38,324 nt of DNA from an uncultured Coriobacteriaceae bacterium (lineage in GTDB: Bacteria; Actinomycetota; Coriobacteriia; Coriobacteriales; Atopobiaceae): the NCBI GenBank assembly GCA_902797175.1, contig CADBRX010000011.1:1-38324 (forward strand). The letters are read 5' to 3'. Positions 1 through 8,096 of the stretch are shown here, piece after piece. Below the pieces are notes generated by a model, which worked only from the letters and a program-made list of their open reading frames with translations, had not been told where the DNA came from and searched no databases. The number at the start of each line of letters is the position of its first letter. The stretch's first letter is position 1. The position numbers were made by a program, and so were the translations under genes.

Positions 1-390
1 AGCGAAGCCACAAATGCCGAGAACACCTACACCGGCACTATCAGGATCCTGACCGGCAAAGACCTCTTTGACATGCAGGACGACTTCGACGACCCGGCCA
101 TCTTCGGCGTCGACAGCCCGACCCGCTACGCCGTCCTGATGCTCGACCCCGCCCAGAAGGTCTACGCGCGCTTTGCGGGCGACCCCGAGGCCATGAAGGA
201 CGAGGAGACGAACATGATCTGCCTCGCCAGCGACGGCGAAGCGGCCGAAGGCTCCGTCTCCTCCTGGGAGCAGTACGACGGCAAGGAAGTGACCGTCGCC
301 ATCGACCCCATGCAGACCATGTGGCCCTCCGACGTCCGCCTGCCCATCAACACGCCGCACACCGGCACCGCTGCCGTCGTCTCGGAGTAA
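1..390 (+). CDS. C-terminal part of an unknown protein
   Basis: The frame is open from the first base to a TAA at 388-390, so the gene begins outside the window; 129 residues are visible. The visible part is acidic and reads like a soluble or extracytoplasmic beta-rich domain. There is no transmembrane segment, no cysteine pair and no motif I recognise. An internal Met at base 73 has no convincing ribosome site, so it is not a likely start. The gene is followed directly by a cluster of REP-like hairpins, which may help to end its transcript. Function unknown. Confidence 0.7.
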   Translation, partial: SEATNAENTYTGTIRILTGKDLFDMQDDFDDPAIFGVDSPTRYAVLMLDPAQKVYARFAGDPEAMKDEETNMICLASDGEAAEGSVSSWEQYDGKEVTVAIDPMQTMWPSDVRLPINTPHTGTAAVVSE

Positions 391-410
391 CGCGCTCTGG
401 TTGCGTTCGT

Positions 411-539
411 GTGCTGCTTGAGACATTAGGGGCGCCTTCGGGTGCCCTATCTGTCTCATTTGGCACTCTCCCCCTTGGTCTGTGGGCCGTTTGAGACAGA
501 TAGCTGCCAGATTTGATGCCAAACTGTCTCAAACGGCAC
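411..539. repeat. REP/BIME-like cluster, two hairpins
   Basis: Four copies of a 15-16 base word with consensus GTGCCGTTTGAGACAG alternate in orientation: about 411-425 (+), 452-466 (-), 484-499 (+) and 524-539 (-). They form two hairpins. The second has perfect 14-base arms at 486-499 and 524-537. The first has a GC-rich inner stem around a TTCG loop at 431-447. The cluster lies between convergent genes and could act as a bidirectional terminator or be a REP-type repeat. Confidence 0.75.
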
Positions 540-549
540 GCCGAATTGA

Positions 550-1050
550 TCAGCGGACCACCATCGTGAGGACGTACGCCATGAGCAGGCTTATGGCCGC
601 GAAGGCGACCGCCTTGCCCATCTGGCTCTTCGCGTTGAAGCCAAAGCTGTCATAGGCCCTGAACCCCGCGGTCTCGGGGTAGACCCTCAGAGGCAGCTTG
701 AGCTTGGTGAGCATGAGGTAGTCGAAGCAGACGACATCGAAGAGCTTGTAGCCCTCGAAGAGGACGAGGAACCGCAGGAACGCGCTCCAGAACGACATCT
801 TGGTCTCCAGGGTGTCTCGCACCGCCCAGACAAGCACGGCAGCGACGCCCGCAAACCCTGCGACCAGGATGAGCACGCCCAGGGCGTTCACCCAGGCGGG
901 CTGGTCGGGCAATTTGCTCGCCATCTCCTTGATGTCGTCGGGAGCCCCAAAGTACTTCGAGCCGATCTTAGGGATGATGACGACGAAATCGAACATGAGA
1001 ACCGTCGCCAACAGGCAGATTGCGCCGAGCATCATAAAGGTCGTAACCAT
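550..1050 (-). CDS. Multi-pass membrane protein, unknown
   Basis: This 166-residue protein has four hydrophobic segments: residues about 5-25, 50-75, 90-110 and 145-165. The second loop is charged and contains an FGAPDD stretch. I do not recognise a family. The ATG at 1050 is chosen; a TTG seven codons upstream (1071) is possible but has no better ribosome site. The gene lies just downstream of the ATC-hydrolase-like gene on the same strand (26 bases, or 5 if the TTG is used), so the two are probably one transcript. The product may be a membrane partner of that enzyme. Confidence 0.7.
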   Translation of the reverse strand: MVTTFMMLGAICLLATVLMFDFVVIIPKIGSKYFGAPDDIKEMASKLPDQPAWVNALGVLILVAGFAGVAAVLVWAVRDTLETKMSFWSAFLRFLVLFEGYKLFDVVCFDYLMLTKLKLPLRVYPETAGFRAYDSFGFNAKSQMGKAVAFAAISLLMAYVLTMVVR

Positions 1051-1076
1051 CGTGCATCCAATCGAGGTCAAGGAGC

Positions 1077-1715
1077 TTACTTGGCGAACCTCTTCCTATA
1101 TCCGCAGTCACAGTAAGGACCGCCAGAAGCAAGCGTGTACTCCCGCACGAAATCCGACGCTCCGCCTGCCTCGCTCATGGTGTAGTCCAGGCGACACATG
1201 GCAGGAACCAGCTCGAAAAGCCCCAACTCCCCCATCAGCGTACAGATTCCGCATTTTGTGAACCGCGCCTCGTAGCCGCTCCCATCAGGGTAAGGAAGGA
1301 ACTCCATGTTCCAAGAATACGGATTGCGGTCCGCCGCACGAAGGGCGGCCGTGTCCTTCATCCCCTGGACATCCCTCTCGCTGAACTTATTCTTTCCGCT
1401 CATCCGGCAGAACCACTTCATAGGCGGGGTCATCATGGATACCCGGTAGTACTCCGTCGTCTCCTTAACCCCAGGCCTCTCCGGCAGGCTCAAGAGGAAG
1501 GCGGAGAGCATCGCGCAGTTGACAATGTTCATCTTGAACCGATCGGCCTTCTCGAATTCCGGGAGGTCCCTGATGATCTCTTTGAACCGCGGCCTTGCTT
1601 TGTTTGCAATCTCCTTTGCGGTTGCGGCGTCATATCCGTACACCACGGACAAGCTCTTTCGGAACGACCCCGCAAACAATGCCCACATGCCCAACGGCAT
1701 CCCTGAGTATCTCAT
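1077..1715 (-). CDS. L-2-amino-thiazoline-4-carboxylate hydrolase-like protein
   Basis: The protein has 212 residues. Its C-terminal third carries the signature of the ATC hydrolase-like family: a KCGICTLMGELG segment, then MCRLDY, then REYTLASGGPYCDCGYR with paired cysteines near the end. Named members open the thiazoline ring in the L-cysteine pathway from ATC, but most relatives are uncharacterised, so the substrate here is not known. The ATG at 1715 is chosen because GAGGAGGGGAG lies just upstream; a longer TTG start (1745) lacks such a site. It heads a two-gene minus-strand transcript with a membrane protein. The leader upstream (1716-1860) holds two inverted repeats. Confidence 0.75.
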   Translation of the reverse strand: MRYSGMPLGMWALFAGSFRKSLSVVYGYDAATAKEIANKARPRFKEIIRDLPEFEKADRFKMNIVNCAMLSAFLLSLPERPGVKETTEYYRVSMMTPPMKWFCRMSGKNKFSERDVQGMKDTAALRAADRNPYSWNMEFLPYPDGSGYEARFTKCGICTLMGELGLFELVPAMCRLDYTMSEAGGASDFVREYTLASGGPYCDCGYRKRFAK

Positions 1716-1771
1716 GTAGAACGCTCCCCTCCTCGTTGCTGCCAAACCGATCCTCAGCCCACACGTCAGGC

Positions 1772-1804
1772 GAGCTTTTATCTGGCCTGGCAGCCTAAAA
1801 GCTC
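1772..1804 (-). repeat. Leader hairpin before ATC-hydrolase-like gene
   Basis: Perfect 9-base arms GAGCTTTTA (1772-1780) and TAAAAGCTC (1796-1804) enclose 15 bases. The hairpin is about 60 bases upstream of the ATG at 1715, within the probable 5' leader. It has no T-tract on the minus strand, so it is not an ordinary terminator. Confidence 0.55.
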
Positions 1805-1820
1805 ATTGTGTTACGAGCAC

Positions 1821-1852
1821 TATGATAAGTTATAAGCAGCTAACTTATCATA
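1821..1852. promoter_or_regulatory. 12+12 bp palindrome, possible operator
   Basis: TATGATAAGTTA (1821-1832) is followed after 8 bases by its exact reverse complement (1841-1852). The stretch is much richer in A+T than its surroundings. It sits about 106 bases upstream of the ATC-hydrolase-like gene and is the right size for a dimeric repressor (TetR/GntR size range). No repressor gene is adjacent. Function inferred only from shape and position. Confidence 0.55.
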
Positions 1853-1951
1853 ACCGAGAAGGCATCCACGCGCATGAACCTAGTGGCGAACAGGTGCTGG
1901 CAGGCACGCGTTGGGGGGAGGGGTCGTGTTCCGGTTCCGGGGTGACGGCCC

Positions 1952-2134
1952 GCTTGAGGCAAAGGACCGGGTCGACGCCACCGACGCCTGCGAGGAGGGC
2001 GGCTCCGTCCACGGCCAGGGCCGCATCGACTCCATGCGCACCCACATCAAGGTCATGAGGGACACTGTGGAGCTCGACGGCGTGGGCCTCGTGGGCTACG
2101 CGCCGTGGGGCTGGATCGACGTCGTTCCTTTGTG
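1952..2134 (+). pseudogene. Remnant of GH1 6-phospho-beta-glucosidase
   Basis: Read in the frame of 1952, this encodes AKDRVDA, then GGSVHGQGRIDSMRTHIK, VMRDTVELDGV and GYAPWGWIDVV. It matches the C-terminal region of family 1 6-phospho-beta-glucosidases (acid/base-side loop, then the DYxxxH and DGVDLxGYTPWGxIDLV segments). Only about 60 codons remain. The catalytic glutamates and the end of the barrel are missing, and no start codon with a ribosome site precedes it. It is a decayed fragment, not a gene. Confidence 0.7.
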
Positions 2135-2167
2135 CCGGGCTATTCCTGTTTCGTTAGGCCAGCCGTC

Positions 2168-3490
2168 CTAAAGCGTATACGACCCGAACCCAGCTATCGC
2201 CTCGTCAATCGTCGCCTCTCCGTTTGCGACCTGGTACGCCGCGACGCGGAACTGGATGGTGGCGTCATCCGTCAGCCCGACATCGCGAGTCGAGATGATT
2301 CGTGCTGGGTCCACGCTGCTGAACGGCGCGTACAAGCCATCGAAGGAAAGGCCAGACGTCACCGGGAGCAGGCGCTTGGCGCTTGCGATGGCGTTGAGTT
2401 CCTGCGGAGTCGCCAGGAATCGCATGAACTCGTTTGCCATGTCGAGGTTCTTGCTCTCTTTGTTGACCGCAAACTGCACGGAAGACTTGTCAAGCAGGCA
2501 GGCGCCCTCGTCGGTAAGCGTGAGAGGATACAGGGCGTACGAGAACGGGCTGGCGGAAAATGCCTCGGACTGGTTCTCGCGCTTAGCCGTGCCCGATGCC
2601 GTATCGGCCGAGCTCAGCGCCATGGGGATGTCGCCCTCAAAAAACCTCAGGATCAGCGCGTTGTAGCCGTCCTCAAGCTCGTTGCAGACGTCGATGTTGA
2701 AGCACCCGTGCTCCATCATGTCGCTCACCTTCTCGAGGGTGGGCCTCATATATTCGCCTGCCGAGGGCTCAAGCGCGTTGAGCTTCTCGACCATGGTGCT
2801 GTCCTTGGAGGCGTCGCCATACATGAGCTCGCCCACAAGGTTGCCATATGAAGACGGCACGTTGTAGCCCAGGATGGGAGTGGGATACCCAGCCTTGTTG
2901 AATGCGTCGCACGCGGCCAGCAGCTCCTCATAGCTCGTCGGAATGTCAATCCCCTCCTTCTTGAAGAGGTCCTCGTTCACGAGGATGCCGGCTGTGCTGG
3001 AGAAGATGGGGAGCATGGGGCAGGCGCCCGACTCATCCTTGCACAGCAGGCTCGAGCGCACGCTTGACAAGTCGATGTTGAGCGCAGGATCAGAGAGGTC
3101 CTCGGCACGCTCGAACAGCGTGCCGTAGTCGTCGGAGTCCAGCATGAACTCGAACGCAAAGTAGATGTCGGGAGCTTCCTCAGAGTCCAAGGCCGTGGAG
3201 ACGAGGTTGTTGTAGTCATCGATCTTGGTGTAGCTCAGCTCGACGTCGGGGTAATACTCGTTGAATTTGTCGAATTCGGCCTCGAGCGCCTCGAAGTTGT
3301 CGTAACTGCCGACCACGGAGACACGGCACTTCGTGGCGGTGTCAAGAGACGGGGTGAAGCCACCCTGCTCCTCTGCCTGCCCCGACGACGCCCCAGAAGA
3401 CCCAGACGGCGACGCGCCGCACGCCACCAACGCGAACACGACGAGTGCCATTGACAAAGCGAGCATGCAGCGCGCGGCAGTTTTTCTCAT
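2168..3490 (-). CDS. ABC-type solute-binding lipoprotein
   Basis: This 440-residue protein is exported: a hydrophobic signal with lipobox LVAC and lipid-modified Cys24, then a Ser/Gly-rich linker. The mature part has the layout of family 1 sugar-binding proteins of ABC importers: FDKFNEYYPDVE, then APDIYFAFEF, AGILVNEDLFKKEGIDIPTS and a C-terminal FMRFLATPQELNA segment. The ATG at 3490 has AAGGAG eight bases upstream and overlaps the TGA of the sensor kinase gene (ATGA), so translation is coupled. No permease or ATPase gene is nearby. That suggests it presents a ligand to the kinase rather than feeding its own transporter, although it could serve a transporter encoded elsewhere. Confidence 0.88.
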   Translation of the reverse strand: MRKTAARCMLALSMALVVFALVACGASPSGSSGASSGQAEEQGGFTPSLDTATKCRVSVVGSYDNFEALEAEFDKFNEYYPDVELSYTKIDDYNNLVSTALDSEEAPDIYFAFEFMLDSDDYGTLFERAEDLSDPALNIDLSSVRSSLLCKDESGACPMLPIFSSTAGILVNEDLFKKEGIDIPTSYEELLAACDAFNKAGYPTPILGYNVPSSYGNLVGELMYGDASKDSTMVEKLNALEPSAGEYMRPTLEKVSDMMEHGCFNIDVCNELEDGYNALILRFFEGDIPMALSSADTASGTAKRENQSEAFSASPFSYALYPLTLTDEGACLLDKSSVQFAVNKESKNLDMANEFMRFLATPQELNAIASAKRLLPVTSGLSFDGLYAPFSSVDPARIISTRDVGLTDDATIQFRVAAYQVANGEATIDEAIAGFGSYTL

Positions 3491-6039
3491 AGCTTGTTCT
3501 CCTTCACCTTTCTGATCTCTTTCAAAACGAGCTTGATTTCGATCGGCTTGGCAATGTGACCGTTCATTCCAGCATTCAAGCACAACGCGACGTCTTCGGA
3601 AAACGCATCCGCCGTAGTCGCGATGATTGGTATTGCCGCTATCCGCTCGTCGGGAAGCGCGCGGATGACCTTGGTGGCCTCGATGCCGTTCATGACGGGC
3701 ATCTGCACGTCCATGAACACGAGGTCGTAAGCACCTGGCTGCGACGATGCGAGCAGGTCGACCGCAACCTGACCGTTTTCGGCATGCGTGGACTCGATGC
3801 CATGCATGCTGAGCAGCATGGAGAGAATCTGCCAGTTGACGTCGTTGTCCTCGGCGACGAGCACGCGCATGCCCGCAATATCGGAGTAGTCATCCTCGCG
3901 CACGTCCGGGGTTGACGTCAAATGCAGCAGGCCGTTGATCGCATGGTACAGCTTGGACCTGAACAGCGGCTTGGACAAGAAGCTGTTGGCGCCGGCGTCC
4001 TTCGCGCTTTCCTCGATGTCCGACCAGTCATAGGCCGAGACGAGGATGATGGGCACCTGACTGCCAATCAGGGCGCGCATGCGCCGCACGACCTCGAGGC
4101 CATCCATGTCGGGCATCTTCCAGTCGACGATGACCACGTCATAGTCATCGCATGCACTATGCCGCTCCCCTGCCATCTCGAGCGCCCGTGCGCCTGAAGA
4201 GGTCACCTCGACGCTTGCGCCAAGCGAGTCGAGCGTGTATTGCGCAGTCTGGAGGAGCACCTCGTCATCGTCCACGATCAGCACGTCGACGGATTCCAAC
4301 GTCATCTCCTCGGGCTCGTGTTCCGCGACGGGCATGTCGAGGGTGATGGTGAACGTCGTTCCCTCACCCAGCTTGCTCTGGCACTCTATGGTACCGCCCA
4401 TGAGGTCAACCATCTGCTTGGTGATGGCCAGCCCGAGGCCCGTGCCCTGCACCTTGTTCACGCGGCTGTCTGTTTGGCGCGAGAAGGACTCGTACATGTG
4501 CTCCATGAACTCGTCGCTCATGCCCATGCCCGTGTCGGCCACGCGGTAGACCAGACGCACCGTTTCGGGCGTGTCTCCCGGCAGCTCCTGCAAGTCGACA
4601 GAGACGCTTCCGCCCGCCTCGGTGTACTTGAGGGCGTTCGACAATATGTTGATGAACACCTGGTTGATGCGCAGCTGGTCGGCATAGAGGTACTCGTGCT
4701 CGATGGCGTTGGTGTGGAAGTCAAAGACGATGTCCTTCTCCTTGACCATGGGCTGCGCGATGTTGACGAGATTCTCGGCCACCTCAACGATCGAGAACGT
4801 TGCCGGGGTGAGGGAAAGCTTGCCGCTTTCCACCTTAGATATGTCCAGGATGTCATTAATGAGTGTGAGGAGATGGCTGCCCGCGAGCCCAATTTTGCGC
4901 AGGCTGTCCTCGACGATGGCCTGGTCGTCGACGTTACGCTGCGCGATGGTCGTCAAGCCCAAGATCGCGTTCATGGGCGTGCGGATGTCATGGGACATGG
5001 TCGAGAGGAAGTCGCTCTTGGCGCGATTTGCCGCCTCGGCCTCTCGAGCGACCTCGTTGAGTCGCGCGTTGAACCAATTCATGAAGGCCATGTCAAAGAC
5101 GAGTAGGAACAGCAGGGCCGAGGCAACCCCAGCGACAAGGGCCCAGTCGACGGTGCCCTGGTCCAGGCTGCTCCCCTGGATGTAGTTCAGGATGGTCCAG
5201 CCATGGTTTGCGCTGACGGGCGCGTAGGCGATCAGGCACTGCTCGCCACGCGAGTTGGTCATGAAGAACGATCCGCTCTGCGTGGTCAAACGCGTTTTCA
5301 GCTCTTCAACTCCGGCAGCATCCACCTGGTTGTACGACTTATAGAACTCGATGAAGTTGCTGTTCTTGTACTCGTGACCCTTGATGATGTAGTTGCTGTC
5401 TATGTCGATGAGCGAGATCTCGGCGTCCTTGTAGCTGTCAAGGGGAAACACCCACTTCTCCGTGAGCTTCTCCGTGGGAATGACGCGCAGCAAGACCGCC
5501 TCGCGCCGCGACCCGTCGTTGGCGTCCACAAGCGAGAGCCTACCGCAAAACGCCAGCGACTGAACGCCGTTCAAGGGGTTGGTATAGGATCGCGAGACGT
5601 TGATGCTGCCATCCTCTTCGGCTAGCGCCTCGAGACGTATGGGGAGGCCAATTGCCTTGTACGACACGGCGTAGTCGTCTTCCGTGCCCGCCCTGGGACG
5701 CGTCGAAAGCCCCTCAAGCGAGTTGTCGTCCGTAAAGATGACGTGCGCGGCGTAGTCGGGTGATACGTGGGATGACCTGATGAACGACACCGCCTCATCG
5801 ATGGTGTGAGGCTCACTGTTGATGTACCGCGTCCAGACGTCGCAGATATCCTGCTCGCCCTCGAGGTAATTGGCCGTCACCTGTTCCATGGTAACCGTCA
5901 CCGCCTCGAACTGCGCCACCTCAGAGGCGATGGACTCGTTGGCTGTCCGCTGCGCGTACAGCAAAACGAAGCTTATGATGCCGAGCATGACGGCGACATT
6001 TACCAGGATTATGAGATATCGCTTGTTAGCCATTCGCAT
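3487..6039 (-). CDS. Hybrid sensor histidine kinase, two receivers
   Basis: This 850-residue membrane kinase starts with a transmembrane helix (about 7-30), followed by an extracytoplasmic Cache-like sensor region and a second helix near 300-325. The kinase core has the H box SHDIRTP with His350, the N box around NILSNALKY, and G boxes DTGMGM and GTGLGLAI. Two receiver domains follow, with probable phospho-acceptors Asp639 (VDWKMPDMDG) and Asp777 (MDVQMPVMNG). No Hpt domain is present. The ATG at 6039 is preferred because GATAAT lies 32 bases upstream (6071-6076) and AAAGG is just before it; an ATG at 6072 overlaps that -10 box. The 3' end overlaps the solute-binding lipoprotein gene by four bases, which points to a shared sensing job. 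Confidence 0.92.
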   Translation of the reverse strand: MRMANKRYLIILVNVAVMLGIISFVLLYAQRTANESIASEVAQFEAVTVTMEQVTANYLEGEQDICDVWTRYINSEPHTIDEAVSFIRSSHVSPDYAAHVIFTDDNSLEGLSTRPRAGTEDDYAVSYKAIGLPIRLEALAEEDGSINVSRSYTNPLNGVQSLAFCGRLSLVDANDGSRREAVLLRVIPTEKLTEKWVFPLDSYKDAEISLIDIDSNYIIKGHEYKNSNFIEFYKSYNQVDAAGVEELKTRLTTQSGSFFMTNSRGEQCLIAYAPVSANHGWTILNYIQGSSLDQGTVDWALVAGVASALLFLLVFDMAFMNWFNARLNEVAREAEAANRAKSDFLSTMSHDIRTPMNAILGLTTIAQRNVDDQAIVEDSLRKIGLAGSHLLTLINDILDISKVESGKLSLTPATFSIVEVAENLVNIAQPMVKEKDIVFDFHTNAIEHEYLYADQLRINQVFINILSNALKYTEAGGSVSVDLQELPGDTPETVRLVYRVADTGMGMSDEFMEHMYESFSRQTDSRVNKVQGTGLGLAITKQMVDLMGGTIECQSKLGEGTTFTITLDMPVAEHEPEEMTLESVDVLIVDDDEVLLQTAQYTLDSLGASVEVTSSGARALEMAGERHSACDDYDVVIVDWKMPDMDGLEVVRRMRALIGSQVPIILVSAYDWSDIEESAKDAGANSFLSKPLFRSKLYHAINGLLHLTSTPDVREDDYSDIAGMRVLVAEDNDVNWQILSMLLSMHGIESTHAENGQVAVDLLASSQPGAYDLVFMDVQMPVMNGIEATKVIRALPDERIAAIPIIATTADAFSEDVALCLNAGMNGHIAKPIEIKLVLKEIRKVKENKL

Positions 6040-6070
6040 CTCGAGCCTTTTGCACCCTGCCTTGCAAAGC

Positions 6071-6076
6071 ATTATC
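6071..6076 (-). promoter_or_regulatory. Probable -10 box of sensor kinase operon
   Basis: GATAAT on the minus strand lies 32 bases before the ATG at 6039, the same spacing as the other -10 boxes in this window. No clear -35 is visible. The rest of the interval to 6386 (over 300 bases) holds no gene I can support. A 24-codon minus-strand reading at 6201-6275 is too short and has no ribosome site. Confidence 0.4.
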
Positions 6077-6386
6077 TCACGCCTTGAGCGTAACGGCGAT
6101 GGCTTAGCGAGGTCGGCAGGATAAAGGGCACATGAGCCGGCAGCGTTGGGAGGTACTGTTGGTACCGACGTGGGGAAACCAGCTTCCTGCGGGCTTTCCT
6201 TCAGCTGCGCCCCATGATCTCATCGAGCTTGGTAGACAGATGCTTGAGGCTTTCCCCGCCGCGTAGGATGCCCATTGCCACAGAGCCTTTTGACGCCTAG
6301 AAAGCTTGCGCTTTGCATCCAGAGACTGAGACAATAGCGAGGGCGGGTACCCCAACCCCGCGCCGCCCGCAGAGAGAGGAAGCCCC

Positions 6387-7232
6387 ATGCTCGCCGACTA
6401 CCACGTTCACTGCATGTTCTCCGACGACTCCTGGTACATCCCCGCGCAGGTGTGCGCGGACGCATGGAAGAACAACCTGGACGAAATCTGCTTCACCGAC
6501 CATGTTGACTACGGCATCAAGCCCGACTGGGACCAGGCGCTTTCGGCCAAGGTTGCCGACGGCCAGCGCGTGGTGAACGTGGACTACGACGCGTACTTCC
6601 CCTGCATCGAGGCGCTGCGCGACGAGTGGGCGGGGCGGCTCGCGGTGAAGGCGGGCCTTGAGTTTGGCGTGCAGTCACACACGATTCCGCAGTTCGACGC
6701 GCTATGGGACAAGTGGCACGATCACCTCGACTTCACGCTGCTCTCCATCCACCAGGTGGGCGACCTTGAGTTCTGGACGGGCGAATTCCAGGAGGGGCGC
6801 ACGCAGGACGAGTACAACCGCGCCTACTACCAGGAGCTCTACGACGTGACCACCACGTTCGAGCACTGGAGCGTGCTCGCGCACCTCGACCTCATCAAAC
6901 GCTACGACCCGGCGGGCGTCCTCGACTTCCCAGCCAACCGCGACCTGGTTGCGGCGACGCTCGAACATGTGATCGCGCAGGGCAAGGGCATCGAGCTCAA
7001 CACCTCGAGCGTGCGCTACGGCCTCAAGGACTCGCAGCCGGCGGAGGAGATCCTGCGCCTGTACCGCGACCTCGGGGGCAAGATCGTCACGCTGGGCTCC
7101 GACAGCCACAAGCCGGAGCACCTGGGCGCCTACCTGCGGCACTTCCAGCACTACCTGGCCAATCTGGGCTTCGAGGGCTTCTGCACCTACGACAGGATGG
7201 AGCCCACGTTCCACCGCTGGGACTTCGCGTAA
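6387..7232 (+). CDS. PHP-domain histidinol-phosphatase-like protein
   Basis: This 281-residue protein has all the metal-site motifs of the PHP phosphoesterase superfamily: DYHVHC near the start (His6, His8), ICFTDHVDYG, GLEFGV, LLSIHQV, AHLDLIKRY, ELNTSS and GSDSHKPEHLG. Length and motifs fit the HisJ/HisK-type histidinol-phosphate phosphatases, which release phosphate from L-histidinol phosphate in histidine synthesis. No other his gene is nearby, so another phosphoester could be the substrate. AGAGAGAGGAAG precedes the ATG. The acetyltransferase gene follows after 34 bases, probably in the same transcript. A shrunken copy of part of this gene lies at 7894-7974. Confidence 0.85.
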   Translation: MLADYHVHCMFSDDSWYIPAQVCADAWKNNLDEICFTDHVDYGIKPDWDQALSAKVADGQRVVNVDYDAYFPCIEALRDEWAGRLAVKAGLEFGVQSHTIPQFDALWDKWHDHLDFTLLSIHQVGDLEFWTGEFQEGRTQDEYNRAYYQELYDVTTTFEHWSVLAHLDLIKRYDPAGVLDFPANRDLVAATLEHVIAQGKGIELNTSSVRYGLKDSQPAEEILRLYRDLGGKIVTLGSDSHKPEHLGAYLRHFQHYLANLGFEGFCTYDRMEPTFHRWDFA

Positions 7233-7266
7233 GGGGCTGAGAAAACCCACATTTGAAAGGAACGGC

Positions 7267-7893
7267 ATGGCAAGCGAGAAGCGCACGCGCGTGGCACAGA
7301 TGATCGCCCAGACCAAGGGCAAGCTGTACGACGCCAACTTCGATTCGCAGGTGCTCGAGGCGCTCGACGAGTGCAAGGAGCTCTGCTACGACTACAACCA
7401 GATGCGCCCGAGCGACCGTGCTGGCCGGCGTGAGGCGCTGCGTGAGATTGTGGGCTCCATGGGCGCGCATGCCACGGCCGTCTCGCCCTTCTGGTGCGAC
7501 TACGGCGCCAACATCCATCTGGGCGAGGGCTTCTACGCCAACCACGGCCTCACCATTCTGGATGGCGCGCCGGTGACGTTCGGCCACGACGTGTACATCG
7601 CCCCCAACTGCGTGTTCTCGACGGCGGGGCATCCCTTCGACACCGAGCGCCGCAACCAGGGCCTGGAATACGCGCTGCCCATCACGGTGGGCGACAACGT
7701 GTGGTTTGGCATGGGCGTGCTGGTGTGCCCGGGCGTGACCATCGGCAGCGATGTGGTGATCGGCGCGGGAAGCGTCGTCACGCGCGACATCCCTTCCGGT
7801 GTGGTGGCCGTGGGCAACCCCTGCCGCGTACTACGCGAGATCACGGAGGCCGACACCGCCCGCTACGAGCTCTGGGAAGGTGCGGGGCGGTAG
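7267..7893 (+). CDS. maa: Maltose/galactoside-type O-acetyltransferase
   Basis: This 208-residue protein starts with the Mac domain (KGKLYDANFDSQ, then LCYDYNQMRPSD). A left-handed hexapeptide-repeat beta helix follows, with the catalytic-histidine segment FSTAGHPFD and the late repeats VLVCPGVTIGSDVVIGAGS. Enzymes of this family (Maa, LacA, NodL) move acetyl from acetyl-CoA to sugar hydroxyls in the cytosol. Length is usual for the family. AAAGGAA precedes the ATG. It follows the PHP gene closely. The frame reads on past its TAG into a PHP remnant. The exact acceptor sugar cannot be told from sequence. Confidence 0.88.
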   Translation: MASEKRTRVAQMIAQTKGKLYDANFDSQVLEALDECKELCYDYNQMRPSDRAGRREALREIVGSMGAHATAVSPFWCDYGANIHLGEGFYANHGLTILDGAPVTFGHDVYIAPNCVFSTAGHPFDTERRNQGLEYALPITVGDNVWFGMGVLVCPGVTIGSDVVIGAGSVVTRDIPSGVVAVGNPCRVLREITEADTARYELWEGAGR

Positions 7894-7974
7894 GCCGACC
7901 TGGGCGAGACCCGCTTCACCGACCACGTTGACCACAATGCGTACTCCCCCATCGAGGATCCGCTTAACGAGTGA
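7894..7974 (+). pseudogene. Shrunken duplicate of the PHP gene
   Basis: Immediately after the TAG of the acetyltransferase gene and in the same frame, 26 codons read ADLGETRFTDHVDH, then NAYSPIEDPLNE, then TGA. This matches residues about 31-42 of the PHP protein upstream (LDEICFTDHVDYG) joined directly to its residues about 69-77 (DAYFPCIEALRDE), also at DNA level. The stretch between is missing. It is an internally deleted copy, probably left by a duplication or recombination 1.4 kb downstream of its source. Confidence 0.65.
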
Positions 7975-7990
7975 GTCGGGCACGTAATCT

Positions 7991-8032
7991 GCCCAATCCG
8001 ACAAAACTGACCGATCTTTTGTCGGATTGGGC
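7991..8032. repeat. 16-bp perfect inverted repeat
   Basis: GCCCAATCCGACAAAA (7991-8006) and its exact reverse complement (8017-8032) flank a 10-base loop. It sits between a PHP remnant and a GH13 remnant. It lacks a T-tract on either side, so it is not a clear terminator. It shares the word TCCGACAA with the repeat cluster at 27624-27767. Confidence 0.7.
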
Positions 8033-8096
8033 GGATAAGAAGCGCATGGTCGCCATCCAAAACGATACGGGCATGACCTTCTGCATCGTCACCGCA

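Noticed and set aside
411..539. CRISPR array
   Set aside because: Copies alternate in orientation, vary in sequence and have no equal-length spacers.
6201..6275. Minus-strand 24-codon reading (MGILRGGESLKHLSTKLDE)
   Set aside because: Too short, no ribosome site and no recognisable family; it could be the tail of a lost gene but cannot be supported.
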